A stretch of DNA of 37,000 bases, taken from positions 1,255,501 through 1,292,500 of the forward strand of contig WPIO01000098.1 in the NCBI GenBank assembly GCA_009760855.2, in the 5' to 3' direction. Within the stretch, counting starts at the first letter, position 1, and the number at the start of each line of letters is the position of its first letter. The DNA comes from Cristatella mucedo (lineage: Eukaryota; Bryozoa; Phylactolaemata; Cristatellidae). Shown here piece by piece: positions 9,806 to 20,650 of the stretch. The position numbers and the translations under genes were made by a program. A model generated the notes under the pieces. It ran no database searches. It worked only from the letters and a program-made list of their open reading frames with translations, and was not told where the DNA came from.

Positions 9806-11639
9806 CAATTTTCCAATGTGCAGGACTATGAGATTAATTTCAAGATCGGAAAATTGTTGAAGACTGATTAGATTCACCATGATTTAATAGGCAACTGATC
9901 AAACGAAGGATCTTCAGGTGAGTCGCACTCGCATTTTTACTGGTTGATGCCGCCTGCTTGCTACTGGTGCAACCAGCTCAACTCGGGTGCATATTTATGC
10001 ATAAAATGTTTTATGAATGTTGCATGCCATTATTAAGCCAAGTTGTGTAACTTCAAGCAGATATGCGGACTTACAAGCCAACCATTAGAGCATGCAATTG
10101 TAGTGATGTGCGATCTTCACGGTGAGCTACTCACGACTTCGCTCCTGCCATAGGCTGCTAGCACAGCCAGCCTTTGTAATATACATGTTTACGCCTAAAC
10201 GTGTTTATTCCCTTGTACCATGTAACTTGTTTGACTTGATGCTAGTATTAAATGAAGCAGCCCTGAAAAGAGGCGTGTGGTTTTTGACGTATCGTCAATC
10301 CTAAAATGCCGGTGGTTGTTAGTCTTCCTTTTCTGCTTCTGCAGTTGCAGCATGCCTGCCATCCGTGAATAGGGATGCTTAAACCATGTTGACATTTTTC
10401 AGGCAATTCGATCACTGCTGACTTCGAAAAGTTCTTTAAGACTCGCTGGGCTATGAGTGAGAGCTAGAAAGACGTTAATTTTGTGTAGGATTATCTAACG
10501 TACTTCTAACCCACAGTTGTCTCACAAACGTTGACTACAAGGAAAAGCTTGCATGCAGTTCATCCTAGTATGTGGGTGGCACCAACGAGCTTCAGCTTAG
10601 GCTATATGCGGGATAGAGTCAGCTGCCGTGGCATCGATCTTGAGCCATTGAGCGCAAATGGCAATATGTGCCGAATTCTGAGAATGTGGATACGATGTGC
10701 TCTACTAAGCTCATATCGTAGGCCTATTCTCTGAATGCGGCACAACAAAGCGACGGTTGTTGTATCCAACACAAACCTATGCGAGACATGTGGCTGGATA
10801 AAATGTCGCACACAACTGCAACTTTGCCACAACTAAAAGTTGTGATTTATAGTGATCATGTCACTTGTTTTTGTATTGGGAGGATGCCAATCGGTGGTCT
10901 TACGATCACCAGTGCCTTATGTAGTCTGCATGTAGGAGTCCAGCTGTGCAGTAGTGAGTTATTGCAACCAGTGCAGGTAGGTGTGTCTTTGCTGAAACCC
11001 GTGCAAATTCATGGTATTGCTTTAGGCCTGATTGCATGTTCAGAGCCTGCAGAAAAAATAACCGTGTTTTTTTCAGCCAACTGGATATCGAAGGCAAAGC
11101 CTACTATTGCTGATGTCAAAACAAGATATGGCCATTGTGCTAGGGCTGTGATGACTTCAAATGATGGCTGGAAACGAGACGTAAGTTATCGAGCAAACAG
11201 AGGTTGAATGAAGTGCTGAGACTACCATGAGTTTGTGAATAATTTTATTTTTTGGGCGTGCGATGTATTTAGGACACGACTTATAAGTAGTAATCTAGAC
11301 CCCTCGATACTTCATGTAGCATGTTTTCACATGAATGGCTTGTTTTACGTTCAAGTGCAGTTACCTAGTTTCAGCCGGTCACCGCCGCGTGACCTAGAGC
11401 TCTTGTGAAGCCTTTGATAATCTAGGCATTGTATGCGGCTTTACAAGAAGTCTAATCAAACTGCGAATACTGAGAAGGTACAGTCTCGAAGTTTACCAAA
11501 ACAGGATAAGGAACAATCTTACTTTATCGCCGTCCTCATGATTTGTGCTCATTCTCACTTTTTGTAATTATCTTGCATGCATCACATCTAATAAGTCTCG
11601 GTTCTAGATGTTGGCAGCACTTGAGAGTGGCTCCTGTTG
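9806..11639. other. 1.8 kb without a recognised gene
   Basis: The longest frame (10779-11207, plus, 142 codons) has no motif, signal peptide or membrane pattern that I can name and is probably chance. Other frames (10531-10734 plus, 10602-10832 minus) overlap it antisense. A small perfect hairpin, CACAACT-AAA-AGTTGTG, lies near 10831-10847. No similarity to other parts of the window was found. Confidence 0.4.
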
Positions 11640-13345
11640 CCGGTTACTGCTGACTGCTCCGTGACAGAGGAGCTACGACCTAATGACACACCCTGCTTCA
11701 ACGTACTCCGTCCCCCTTTTTGCTGAGAGGTCCTCTTTGAGACTGAGTAATTCCCATTGCTTACGTAAGATACCTTTTTCTGCGGCATACTCTGCCTTGC
11801 GGCCACATTCTCCAGCTCACCACAATGTGCTCATTTTGCAGTTGCATGTTTTCCTTCGCATCTGCCAGCATTATCTGTCTTCCACGTGTCCATCCCTCTT
11901 TCTCCCTGTGCTCTATCTTTCGCTAACTGCAACTACTTTCTTCTGTCTCCTCCAACTCTCTCTTTCTGCCTGCTGCTTTAAATCCTGCTGCTTTACATCG
12001 CTGCTTGCAGTGGCGATAAAGGATCGCCCACCGCAAGAATCGATCCCTCGACCTAGGGACCGAGCTCGTGAAAGCAACCGCCTTACCTAGTGTACCATCA
12101 AGGCTCACCCAATGTGTTCCTTACTGCGCAATTCACTTTCCGCCTGTGCATTGGCCTGTACGCAGGCTATCCTTACTCTTCTGTCTTGTTAAATTGTGCT
12201 CCGGTGCAGCATGCACGACTGTTAATGCCTCATTATCTCTGTATGCTCACTCCCTTGTGTTGCCTAGATGCGATGCACTATCTGCGAAACCTGTACCACT
12301 AGTTTGTAGGGGTTTCGCTCTTTGTCTCTCTGCCATCGAGTGCCCACGAGCGCCTACACTATACCAATGAGCATGATTTCAGGGCTCAAAGTGCATCATC
12401 ATCCGTCCGGCACCTGGCTCTGATTCTGCGGTTGATTTGACATGTGCTCGACCAAGACGCATGTCACTTTGCCCGCAAGCTCAGTGCATCGGTCGCCAAC
12501 TACGCTGCTGTCACTTTCAGCCTCCTGCTACCTTTTAGTCGCTCGTCTAATGCCAGCGCCTCATGCCGACAGGCCATTACTTGTAGCCTGCCCTATACTG
12601 CCTACCTTGGCTGGTGTGACAGCAGGCCCTGACCCAGACAGTGCCAGAGGCACAGGAAATGGCTCATGCATGCTTGCCACTGCAGTAGTCGATCTATCCT
12701 ACCTTGTTGGTGTATCTTCCTTGCTTGCAAATGACGAGGTACATATACAGGCAGAAGCAGCTTAGTAATGTAAGTAACATGGAAGCCAGTTAAAGTGAAG
12801 TTTGCCATCTAGTCTACTATTGATTCGTTCCCATAATGACAGAGTGGTTGCGGCCTGCTTACCGATGCACAGCTTGGGAGGCCTTCCGGAAGAGGCTGGC
12901 GTTTGAGCTTGCATCCTAACTCTTCGGTCAATTTGTTGCTCTGCATTAAGGCCGATGCGTCTTTGCATATGACGTAGCGAGCCATCACTGCTCAATTTTT
13001 AAGACTCGTGACTGGCCGTCCGAGACTTTGTGTCAAGCTTCAGTGGATACGAAGCCGACTGATAGTGTTGGCCTGGCTTTTATTTAAAAAGAAGGCAAGT
13101 GTCGGGGCTCCCATATGCTGGCGAATTTTGTTCTGACAAGACAAGGCTTCCCGTGAACACGGAATGTAAGCTTGCCTGCTTTTAATTTCAAGAAGTGCAA
13201 CATGCCCGCTGAAGTGACAAAGCACTGCTTGAAATGCACGCCCTTAAAACAAAACTTAGCCTACTCGTCTCCCTGTCTTAACAAAGGGCATGCCAACCAC
13301 TTCGGGAAAGCAAGGCATACCATCCACGGTCACTGGTAAGTCCAC
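11640..13345 (-). repeat. Y repeat, longest copy, with broken gag-like coiled-coil frame
   Basis: The minus strand of 11640-12000 is purine-rich. In three alternating frames it reads like a charged heptad-type helix: 'DLKQQAERESWRRQKK', then 'GRQIMLADAKENMQLQNEH', then 'KAEYAAEKGILRKQWELLSL' running on to KEDLSAKRGTEYVEA. Such long E/K/L/Q helices are typical of gag-like proteins of BEL/Pao-type LTR elements and some other transposons. That link is inferred from style only; no zinc knuckle, protease, RT or integrase is visible. Blocks at 12461-12765 and 12996-13090 match the other Y copies. A SINE1 copy interrupts it at 12005-12105. Confidence 0.4.
12005..12105 (-). mobile_element. SINE1 copy, 3'-truncated
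   Basis: The reverse complement starts 'gagccttgatggtacac', then taggtaaggcgg (A-box region), and carries a B-box-like 'ggatcgattc'. It then matches the SINE1 body up to 'cgccactgcaag' (compare 31799-31812). It lacks the 'gtgatagcc...tatacaaaag' end. The tRNA-like order A box, B box, unrelated body is kept. Confidence 0.65.
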
Positions 13346-13384
13346 GTGCAACTATGTCGTGTTGACACTTTTCTGGACTCGAGA

Positions 13385-13475
13385 GCCACCGCAGCACATG
13401 ATCAGTGCTGCCTGACCAAGGATTCGAACGATGGACATCTGCTTGCAGTCTGCATCGTTGCTAGTGTACTCATTT
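13385..13475 (-). mobile_element. Possible tRNA-like (SINE) remnant
   Basis: The reverse complement contains 'gagtacactagcaacg' followed about 30 bases later by 'cgttcgaatcc', a good B box (13417-13428). The first part resembles the SINE1 head ('ggtacactaggtaagg'). No SINE body could be aligned, so this could also be chance. Confidence 0.3.
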
Positions 13476-14242
13476 GCTTGGTATCTGAACCAAAGTGCAG
13501 GCATAGCTGTCACCTTGAAAAGTTTAAGTCTCGTTAAGTTTACTGTCGCGCAGTCACGTGAAAACAGTGCTGCTAACTGCTAACAGTAAGGTATTTCTTC
13601 TTGTTCCAATAAAAATGCGGCGACGAGTTTTTATTGAAGCCAATTGCAGTCAGGCTTCGTCAGTCAATTAAATACTACTAACAGAAATGCGAACACTTTT
13701 ACTAGACAGTGGCATTTATGTTCTGGGTGTCATATAATTTCATGCCAACAATACTGGAATACTGGTGCCTCCGGGCAACTAAAAGTGGCATAAAAAAGAA
13801 ACTTGTTGATGTTGTACCTTTTGACAATAACCCCTTTCATTACTTTTCGTACGAGAGTGTACTGGCACTGAAACTTACGGCTGCATCGTCTGCATTCGGC
13901 AATGTCTGATTGATGAAAAAAGACGAAATAAGTATTTTGTACTGTCCCTAAAAAAGGTACTTGATTACAGCTGATTTTCTCAGCTATAATCAAGATGCCA
14001 ATGCCAGACCCGCCAGTCCACGCCTGCCACGCCCACCACGCCCGTCAAGTAAAGACCAAAATGAATTAAACGGGGTATTAACTGTTTGCAGTAAGATAAA
14101 CACCTTGCTTATTTTATGAATAATATTAAACATCCAGCTTACTTATATCAAAAAGTTATGTTGCAGCTCTTAAGATGGCTGCAGTGAACTTATGGCAGCA
14201 AGTCAAGCAGAAGGATGCCGATAGAAATCAGGTTGATTGCTG
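13476..14242. other. Non-coding; small C-rich tandem motif at 14009-14046
   Basis: No gene is recognised (frames at 13709-13993 on both strands are nameless). At 14009-14046 a 'cacgcc' unit recurs about every 10 bases in a short minisatellite-like patch. A similar C-rich patch is found at 34032-34088. Confidence 0.4.
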
Positions 14243-14315
14243 CCGTAAAGCATTCTCAGAGAACTCAATCTCTTTCTGAGCGCTTTACATTTCGTACTGA
14301 TTGTTCTAGCAGGTA
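14243..14315 (-). mobile_element. Solo LINE-B/SINE2 3' tail
   Basis: The reverse complement reads 'aaatgtaaagcgctcagaaa' then gagattgagttctctgag, closely matching the tail at 31281-31322. It can pair CTCAGA with TCTGAG around an AGAGA/TCTCT stem. Sequence beyond about 14320 matches neither the LINE-B nor the SINE2 body, so only the tail is assigned. Confidence 0.7.
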
Positions 14316-14417
14316 CAGTTCAACACGATCACTGCCGTCAGAGTTAATCAACCGCCTTAGGTGACTTCACATTTTTTAGTCTCAGCAAAGGATAAATTTG
14401 TTCAGCTAAGCGTGGCT

Positions 14418-14516
14418 AGAGGGGAGAGGTAGGTAAGAAGAGGAAGCAGTAAAAGAGAGAAAGAATAGTTAGGAAAGAGACTAGAGAAGAGATTGAGCAG
14501 AGAGAGGATAGAGAGC

Positions 14517-14579
<63 letters not shown>

Positions 14580-14632
14580 CGAGAGAGAGAGAGAGAGAGA
14601 CAGAGAGAGAGAGTGAGAGTGAGAGGAGAGAC
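14418..14632. repeat. (GA)n microsatellite / polypurine tract
   Basis: A long G/A-only-leaning tract contains a near-perfect (GA)n core at about 14518-14632 and an impure purine shoulder on its left. The serine/leucine-rich frame on the minus strand (14402-14692) is only the translation of this repeat. Confidence 0.95.
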
Positions 14633-15014
14633 AGAACATATATGACATCTATATTCCGGTATATTCAACAGTAAATATGCTGGTAGAGCCAACTTTAAAC
14701 TTTAGTTATCCAATTTCTGAATAACACATGGTTAGCCCATAACAAGTAAACTGGTTTTATCCTCAATCAATTTCAGTAAATTTAGGGCCATCTATTAGCA
14801 AGCTCGTCACTACATTAAGTAATGTATTTGAGAAAATTTGGTGTACTTGAATCCTGGGAGGGATAAAGCAAAGGTACGACTGAATAGCAGTGAAACCTTA
14901 CATTGTGCCGGGCAATCACATCGGCTAGAAGGAGACTATAAACCGTGAATGCAAATGATCCAAGTAGAGAGCCCTAAAGTGCGATATGATAAAAATATTA
15001 ATAGCAGTGCATTT

Positions 15015-15066
15015 ATTAAAACACCCTCGGAGAACTAAATCTGTTTGGTATCCTTTACATATTTTG
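15015..15066 (-). mobile_element. Solo LINE-B/SINE2 3' tail, decayed
   Basis: The reverse complement contains 'atgtaaagg', then 'agatttagttctccgagggtg', the diagnostic tail with a few changes in the middle. No body is attached. Confidence 0.6.
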
Positions 15067-16169
15067 GTACTTCACAGGTTCGCCAGCTAATATTCGCCCC
15101 TTCGCATCCATACTCTGGAGACTTCCACGGAGACCGGACTTGGACTTAGCTGTTCCTGTGATGTTTCTTCATTTACATCAATACTGTGTAGGGAGGCACC
15201 CGCTGAGATCAATACTGAACTGTTGCAATTAAAAACGAGAAATGCCCAGGCGTGATGAGAAATGCATGGGAAGGGGTTTGGTGTTCTATAGTAGCAAAAG
15301 TTTCCAAAAGTGTGGTTTGTGGTTCTTGGTATATGGCTCAGATCGCATGGGTCGCCAGTGCACTGCAAGTCAGTACTGACCTAGAGACAGGCCAGCCCAC
15401 GGCTGTGGCATGGCGGCAGTGGTTTATCCAAAGGCCGGCTTTGTCCTCCTGCCGACTCACGGGAATAGTTGTGGCTGGGAGGGAGTGGGGAAGGAGGGAA
15501 CGGCTACCTGAGAGGGCAGTTGTGTCTGGGGTAGCGATGCAGGCGCACATGCGAATATTCGTTCCTGCAAACCAGCTTGGATATTCTGCCTGCACCCGCA
15601 TAACTATTCAGGTGGAACAGCATTGTTCAATCTACACACAGGTGGAACAAGACAAGCCCAAGTAACGTACTTATGTTTGCATTTCTAAGTTGGTCATTCT
15701 AAATCTGAAGGAATGCGGACTTCTCTAATTATTTTGGTCTAAAATCAAACTGGTACAGTCCTAATTTGACTTTTATTAAACCAGATCAGCTGGTGAGCCG
15801 AAACTCGTCACAGTGTTTATTTTATACTTAGTTAAAGGGAAGACGGCCACAAGTCTCTCAAGTTTTCGTGATCTAATGCTGCTTTCCTGAGTAGTCAGAA
15901 GCCAGACTGCCTTTTCAGAATGCCTTTTAAAATGGGCTGTGACATGTCCTGAGGCTAATGAAAATGTCAGATGTTAGTCATGCAAAGTAGCAGCACCACA
16001 TCACAGGTGGAGAGTGGGAATGAGATTTAGAAAATTACCTACCTTCTTTGATTACGATGTGAACCTCAGGATGAGTTTACTAGTGACCTGGATTGTTGAC
16101 ATGCATGTGCCTCGTAGAATCGAGAGACAAATTTCCAAGGACAGGCTGTCATGTTAGGGATTGACTTTC
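15067..16169. other. About 1.1 kb without a recognised gene
   Basis: A 137-codon plus frame (15252-15665) and a minus frame (15338-15601) overlap and have no recognisable motif. 'aggtggaaca' is directly repeated at 15611 and 15641. The right part (about 15700-16170) could contain the RT half of the minus-strand LINE at 16170-16520, but no RT motif could be read. Confidence 0.35.
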
Positions 16170-16520
16170 TGATCTAGCCTATCTTGTTGATAAAAAATTA
16201 GAGAAGCAATGACCTAGACAATCACTGAGATTGCTAGGTAAACAACTAACCTGGGAGTGCTTAATGAGGTGGTTGATCGGCGGCATCATCATCTTTAGAT
16301 AGAAAATCGTTGATTCAACAATTTTGTAATGGAAGCTACACGTGGAATTTATTAGCATCGATTGGTATGATCTACATAAGACTAAGCATGCTTGTCGATG
16401 GACGGTCAGTCCTAATCTCATTCGCCCTTTGTTAAACTTGCACTTAGGAGATATAGCTAGTTCATATCTTCGGCAAACCACAGGCAGCCTCAGTGAGGGA
16501 ACATAGTGCAATTAGTCAAA
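16170..16520 (-). mobile_element. CR1/L2-type LINE fragment, linker between endonuclease and RT
   Basis: A minus frame of about 110 codons (16179-16511) has the style of the linker that precedes the RT domain in CR1/L2 LINEs. It has an 'MRLGLTVHRQ' stretch where family members have R-x-G-L-T-V-H-[KR], a middle hydrophilic part, and 'LPSNLSDCLGHCFSNFLSTR', which corresponds to the usual LP....L...F..FF..KI.KIR pattern just before RT. Flanking frames are broken. The call rests on family knowledge, not on a match within the window. Confidence 0.6.
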
Positions 16521-16999
16521 GTTGCAAAGTCTTTGAATTTATCTGCTACTGACGTTCGTGTTGTGGCAAACTACTGACGATGACAGGTCGGACTGATGAT
16601 TGAGCTGCTAAGACGAAGCTGACGTTCTCGCACGAACAGCATATATTTCAGGGGGTCTTCAGGTTTTGCGATTCACAGTGGACTTTATATGAAGAGAAAG
16701 GCACACATTGTAGACTGAATGAGATCTGCATGTAGTCACACCATAGAATTTGTAGTAATTGGTAATGATAAAGTGCAGATGTATGTGAAAATATTGTCAT
16801 GTTTGTGATTCTTGCCGTGCATGTAAGCCACATCAGACGATGAATGAGCTAATGCCGGAAAATTGGTGCTGAAGGCGTCACATAAGTTTTCAAAAATAAC
16901 GTCAGGAGAACCTAATCGGAAGGATGGTTGATTCTTGAATGTAAAAATGAAATAACGTCGAAAGTATTTGAGATACTACAGGAGTAAGTACTCTGTGGG
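16521..16999. other. Unassigned, between two LINE pieces
   Basis: On the minus strand this would be the endonuclease side of the LINE at 16170-16520, but no endonuclease motif could be read. The minus frame at 16648-16833 is nameless. Confidence 0.3.
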
Positions 17000-17990
17000 T
17001 GATAAACTACTGGCCGATCGATGCACTTGGATGGCAGCATATTCTCTGAAACTAAACTACGATAAAACTAACTTATTAGGTATGGCAAACCCAGTGTGAT
17101 TCAGAAATTAGAAAGGCTGACGCTCAAAATTTGCCCTGCCAGAATATCTTCTGTTGAATACGCTAGACATTTCGAGTCGCATTCCAATGAGACTTAGGCT
17201 ACTTGACTATATCAGCCCTACAATCAACTCAGCCTACTTTCAGTTAGATAACATTGCTAAAATGCGTGCTTTTTTACACAAGAATACCGCGTCTAAGTTA
17301 GTCCCTGCATGCATGTGCTTTGTGACATCCCATCTTGACTTCGGTAACTTAGTGATTGCTGGCCTACCGGCATGTAAATCAGGGGATTACTGCAGGTGCA
17401 AAACTCCACAGCTGGGCTTGCCTGTCGTGAGCTTCCCGGTTTCCAAATCACGCCACTTCTCGCCGACCTGCAATGGCTACTAGTCAAGGATTGGATCGAC
17501 TTTAAGGTTTGATTGCTCACTTTTAGGTCACTTAATTCTGTGGCTCCGACCTGTTTCTTAGATCTACCCTCCAACAAGGCCCAGCGTTTCGCAATCCAGC
17601 AGCCTACCGACACCTCGTACAAACCTAAAATCCTTTGGAGATTTGCATTTATTTCGTATGCTTCCAAAGCCTGGAACTCCCTCCCAACTTGCTTCAGAAT
17701 ATCCCCTGACTACACACATTTAAAATGAACTTAAAACACACCTATTTAGGAAAGCTTGTAGTGAGTCCATGTGATTCGTCCTCCATGTGCTAATGCCTGC
17801 TTAGACTGTGCAAGCTACTGCTAACCACACTTGCAAGCTGACCCTGTGCACGTTACCCATGGCTATGTTATCGACGTTGTCTGTCAAGCAAGATACTACT
17901 CATCATTCAATCACTTTTCCCTTTGCAGCAAATGTACAGCGCCTAGAAAGAGATTGGGTTCTCTGAGGGTGATTTATCAGGTGCTTGATT
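17000..17990 (+). mobile_element. LINE-B copy, C-terminal half of ORF2 and 3' tail
   Basis: The translation starts after the RT catalytic box with 'LLADRCTWMAAYSLKLNYDK' then TNLLG (about 17009-17080), the usual W-M-x-x-N-x-L-K-L-N-x-x-K-T block. It continues with 'SAYFQLDNIAKMRAFL' (about 17231-17280), 'CFVTSHLDFGN' and 'AGLPACKSGDYC' (17320-17395). In later frames come 'FRSLNSVAPTCFLDLP' (17516-17570) and 'SYASKAWNSLPTCFRIS' (17655-17705). The 3' untranslated part (17800-17930) and the tail 'agcgcctagaaagagattgg' (17938 on) match 31150-31330. Several frameshifts are present. The copy is 5'-truncated or unalignable before 17000. Confidence 0.85.
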
Positions 17991-17994
17991 AATA

Positions 17995-18335
17995 TTGTTC
18001 CTATTATGCCTCTTTGATAGCTTCGCATTGGGTGAAATCGATATAATTGATTAGAAAGACTTAATCGAGTGTATTGATAACGGCTTGGAGTTGAAATTCT
18101 TGGCCGCAATAGCAAAGACACTACCTTCAGTTTTGGTTGATGTAGGGTTCTAAAAAGTTTAAGATAGTTGAAATTGCTTAATAAATGTGTGACATTTAAT
18201 CAATTAAGTAACTTCTCGGTCAAGGCGAGCCGATCAAAGGCTTTTTCGGAAATTCTTTCCTTTATTGAAAGGAATTAACTGCCCATTGAGCAACGATTCC
18301 TAAGACAAGCTTTAAGTTCGCCGCCGTAGTTACAG
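17995..18335 (+). pseudogene. Diverged 18S (SSU) rRNA-like segment
   Basis: Colinear blocks resemble the central domain of eukaryotic 18S rRNA. They are: 'tgttcctattatg' (cf. GGTTCTATTTTG); 'tcgatataattgatta' (cf. TCGAGGTAATGATTA); 'gtattgataacggcttggag'; the exact 12-mer TGAAATTCTTGG at 18092-18103; 'gcaaagacactac' (cf. GCAAGACGAACTAC); 'acatttaatcaa' (18191 on); 'caaggcgagccgatca'; and 'gccgccgtagttac' (about 18318-18331; cf. ACCGTCGTAGTTCC). Insertions of roughly 40 and 80 bases and many substitutions are needed, so it is a pseudogene or a foreign, fast-evolving SSU. It begins within a few bases of the LINE-B 3' end. The alignment is by eye and could be over-fitted. Confidence 0.5.
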
Positions 18336-19589
18336 CAGGCATGACAACAACTAAGTTAGCGAGATTCCCATTAATGCCTCTGACACAAAGGGCTGAGTGG
18401 TTCGACACAACGTCATAAATAGCAAAGAAACGGGTACTCATCTCTCAGCTGCCAATAAACCAGCCGCCTCAGCTCAGGGGCCGGCGCCCAGCTTCCTCTC
18501 CAGGTGCGGCTTCCTTTTGTTAATGCATAATGAAGGTATCTTAGAAACAGCATTTACATCTATAGCTGCACTAGACCTACCGTAGCGAGACTTAAAACTA
18601 TGCATTCCCAAATAATATGCAGGTTACGAGCCTCCGGAGTGTTTGTAGTCTGAGCAGGTCTGGCAGATCAAGACTGAATAGATGAGTGTTTACTAGTCCA
18701 TTGGCTTGTAATTTCTTTTTCTATACGGTCTAACTACTTGCAATTAAGCTTTGAACAATTTGCATCCGTCTCCACATGCGATTAATATTGGTAAAAGAAA
18801 GCCTTTCATAAGACTGTTTCAGGCAAGACAAGTCTACGTCACAGCCTTATCTCTCTGCAGTAAGATGACTTGTACAGACCTAAACCTGATGGGGTCTATT
18901 TAATTTCGGATTAAATTAAAGCGGAAATGATATCTGATTCAACTCGCGCCGTTTAGCACTTTTAGTGGTCATCAGGCCAACCGATCATTGTTGCTACAGC
19001 TGGTCAGGCCTGTGAAGTCGGTAAGGGGTGCGACGACGGCAAGCGACGTGACGCTGGCCAGCGGTTCGACGCCATCAAGAGCAAAGATGACTATACGTAA
19101 CCATGGTCTTGCTAAATTACACGTTCAGCATGCCCTAATAATATGCAACAGAATACCTTGATTGGTTTGAAGTAACCATGACCTAGCTTTTCCAGCCTTA
19201 CTAACTTGGTCTCTTTCATACTTCGAGATCAGTCGAAACTGGCAGGCAGGTGACCATCGTTGTATTTCTGTCCTCCCAACTTTATACAGTTTTCGCTCCT
19301 GCTGAACAAGTTTCAAATCTTGTATCGACTCCATCCAACATGATGACTGAAGCAATCTATTCCGCCTGTTATTGAGTTTTGCTTTATTTATTCTGACCAC
19401 CGGTCGACCGTGTATTTCAAAAATCTACTCTCTTTTGTATTAATTTGTTTTCTGCAATCACTTCACTGATAAAACTATCAGCTTTTTTGTTCTCTAGACG
19501 TAGCGCCTCGCCTGATAATCAAAAACATCAGGTGTATATCTGAAGGCGAACTATGGGCAAGTGGGAAGCTTACATATGGGATAAAAAGT
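18336..19589. other. About 1.25 kb without a recognised gene
   Basis: A minus frame of 91 codons (19125-19400) is rich in K/R/Q and could be another LINE linker, but no diagnostic motif is present. A GC-rich patch, with 'gacg' recurring, lies at 19020-19075. An 11-mer, 'cgagattccca', at 18360 also occurs in 28S rRNA but stands alone. Confidence 0.35.
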
Positions 19590-19690
19590 GCCATAAAAAT
19601 AAATGAAATGTATGGCTGTGCATTGGGTCAGCGTCAACATACAGCATGTAGGCAGAAAGTGGATGCAAAGTATAAGGCTCATGATGTAAG
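19590..19690 (-). mobile_element. LINE-B 3' untranslated fragment
   Basis: The reverse complement follows the LINE-B 3' untranslated region: 'tacatgctgtatgttgacgc', then 'tgacccaatgca', then 'catttcatttatttt'. It is comparable with 31150-31230 and the fragment at 23634-23720. The tail itself is missing. Confidence 0.45.
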
Positions 19691-20604
19691 CCTCAAGTTC
19701 CGGACAGAGAAAAGAACTGAGATCGTTAAACATTAGACAGCAGCCGTGCTATTAAGCTTTGCTGGGCTGAGTCAGCACCGACGTCGGATAAGAAGAATAG
19801 GAAAGCTACATCTGTCACGAAAGGATAATGAGGGAGATGGCAAAAAGTGGTGGAGAAAGCCAGTGTGGAGCAACCAATGTCGCCTAGCAGCGTGCGTATG
19901 CAGACATCATTCGAAGCCGGAGTTGAATATGAGCATCGGCTGAACCGAGCAGCCCACGAGCTCAATACAACCAAAAGAATCAACCATTCAAAACCAAACA
20001 TTTTGACAAAATTTACTTTGATCAGGATTTTCAGCATCACAGCCACATACCTCTGCTAGAGTGGGGCATTAACGTGTGAAAAATCATTTACATTCCAATA
20101 AATAGGAGGAAGCCGTGAACCAACAAAAAAAACCGAGATACGAGTAGGAATTCAAGTGGTAAATTAAACGTTGCCTAGCCACATCTGGTTTTCGGGGTTT
20201 TTTAGTGGTGGTATCCCTATTGCTATCGTGCTGCAATTTGGCTAAGTTGTACTGCTGAAAGCAGGCATGCTTGACTGCTGAGGTAAGGTAGTCATGCAAT
20301 GCAAAGGTCACTTTGTTTCAAGACAACCACACTTTGTGCAGGCTGTGCAAGAGATGTGCTACAGAGACGACTTGGAGCGTTTGTCTTTCAAATTTCCGAC
20401 TAAATCCAGACACATGGTTTTTCGGCTTTTTCTGGCAGTGACAGGTCCTAGTGATGACTTACACCTTCTCGAATACGTCTTATCTAGCTTGGACAATGGT
20501 AACTCTTTGAAATGCTTCAGGTTGTTTGGTTTGGTGATTCACAGCAACTTATTTAAATTCTTGATGTTTGTTTCATGTACCGCCTTGAACATTTGATAGT
20601 CCTT
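19691..20604. other. No gene recognised
   Basis: Frames at 19726-20046 (minus), 20084-20311 (minus) and 20294-20596 (plus, 100 codons) have no family resemblance. The last starts with a plausible ATG but has no further support. Confidence 0.35.
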
Positions 20605-20650
20605 CATTTGCAGCAAATATAAAGTTCCTAATATTAGATTGAGTTCACTG
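20605..20650 (+). mobile_element. Decayed LINE-B tail
   Basis: 'tttgcagcaaatataaagtt' followed by 'agattgagttcac' resembles the tail at 17928-17960 and 29414-29440. The second half of the hairpin is lost. Confidence 0.4.

Noticed and set aside
10779-11207. 142-codon plus-strand frame as a possible gene
   Set aside because: No motif, domain or repeat match; codon use looks like the surroundings, and antisense frames overlap nearby.
14402-14692. Serine/leucine-rich 96-codon minus frame
   Set aside because: Direct translation of the (GA)n tract.
15252-15665. 137-codon plus-strand frame as a possible gene
   Set aside because: No recognisable protein pattern, and an almost equally long frame lies on the other strand. 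Probably chance.
18300-18420. 28S rRNA match through 'cgagattccca'
   Set aside because: A single 11-mer; neighbouring 28S blocks do not follow in order. An 11-mer match is expected by chance in a window this size.
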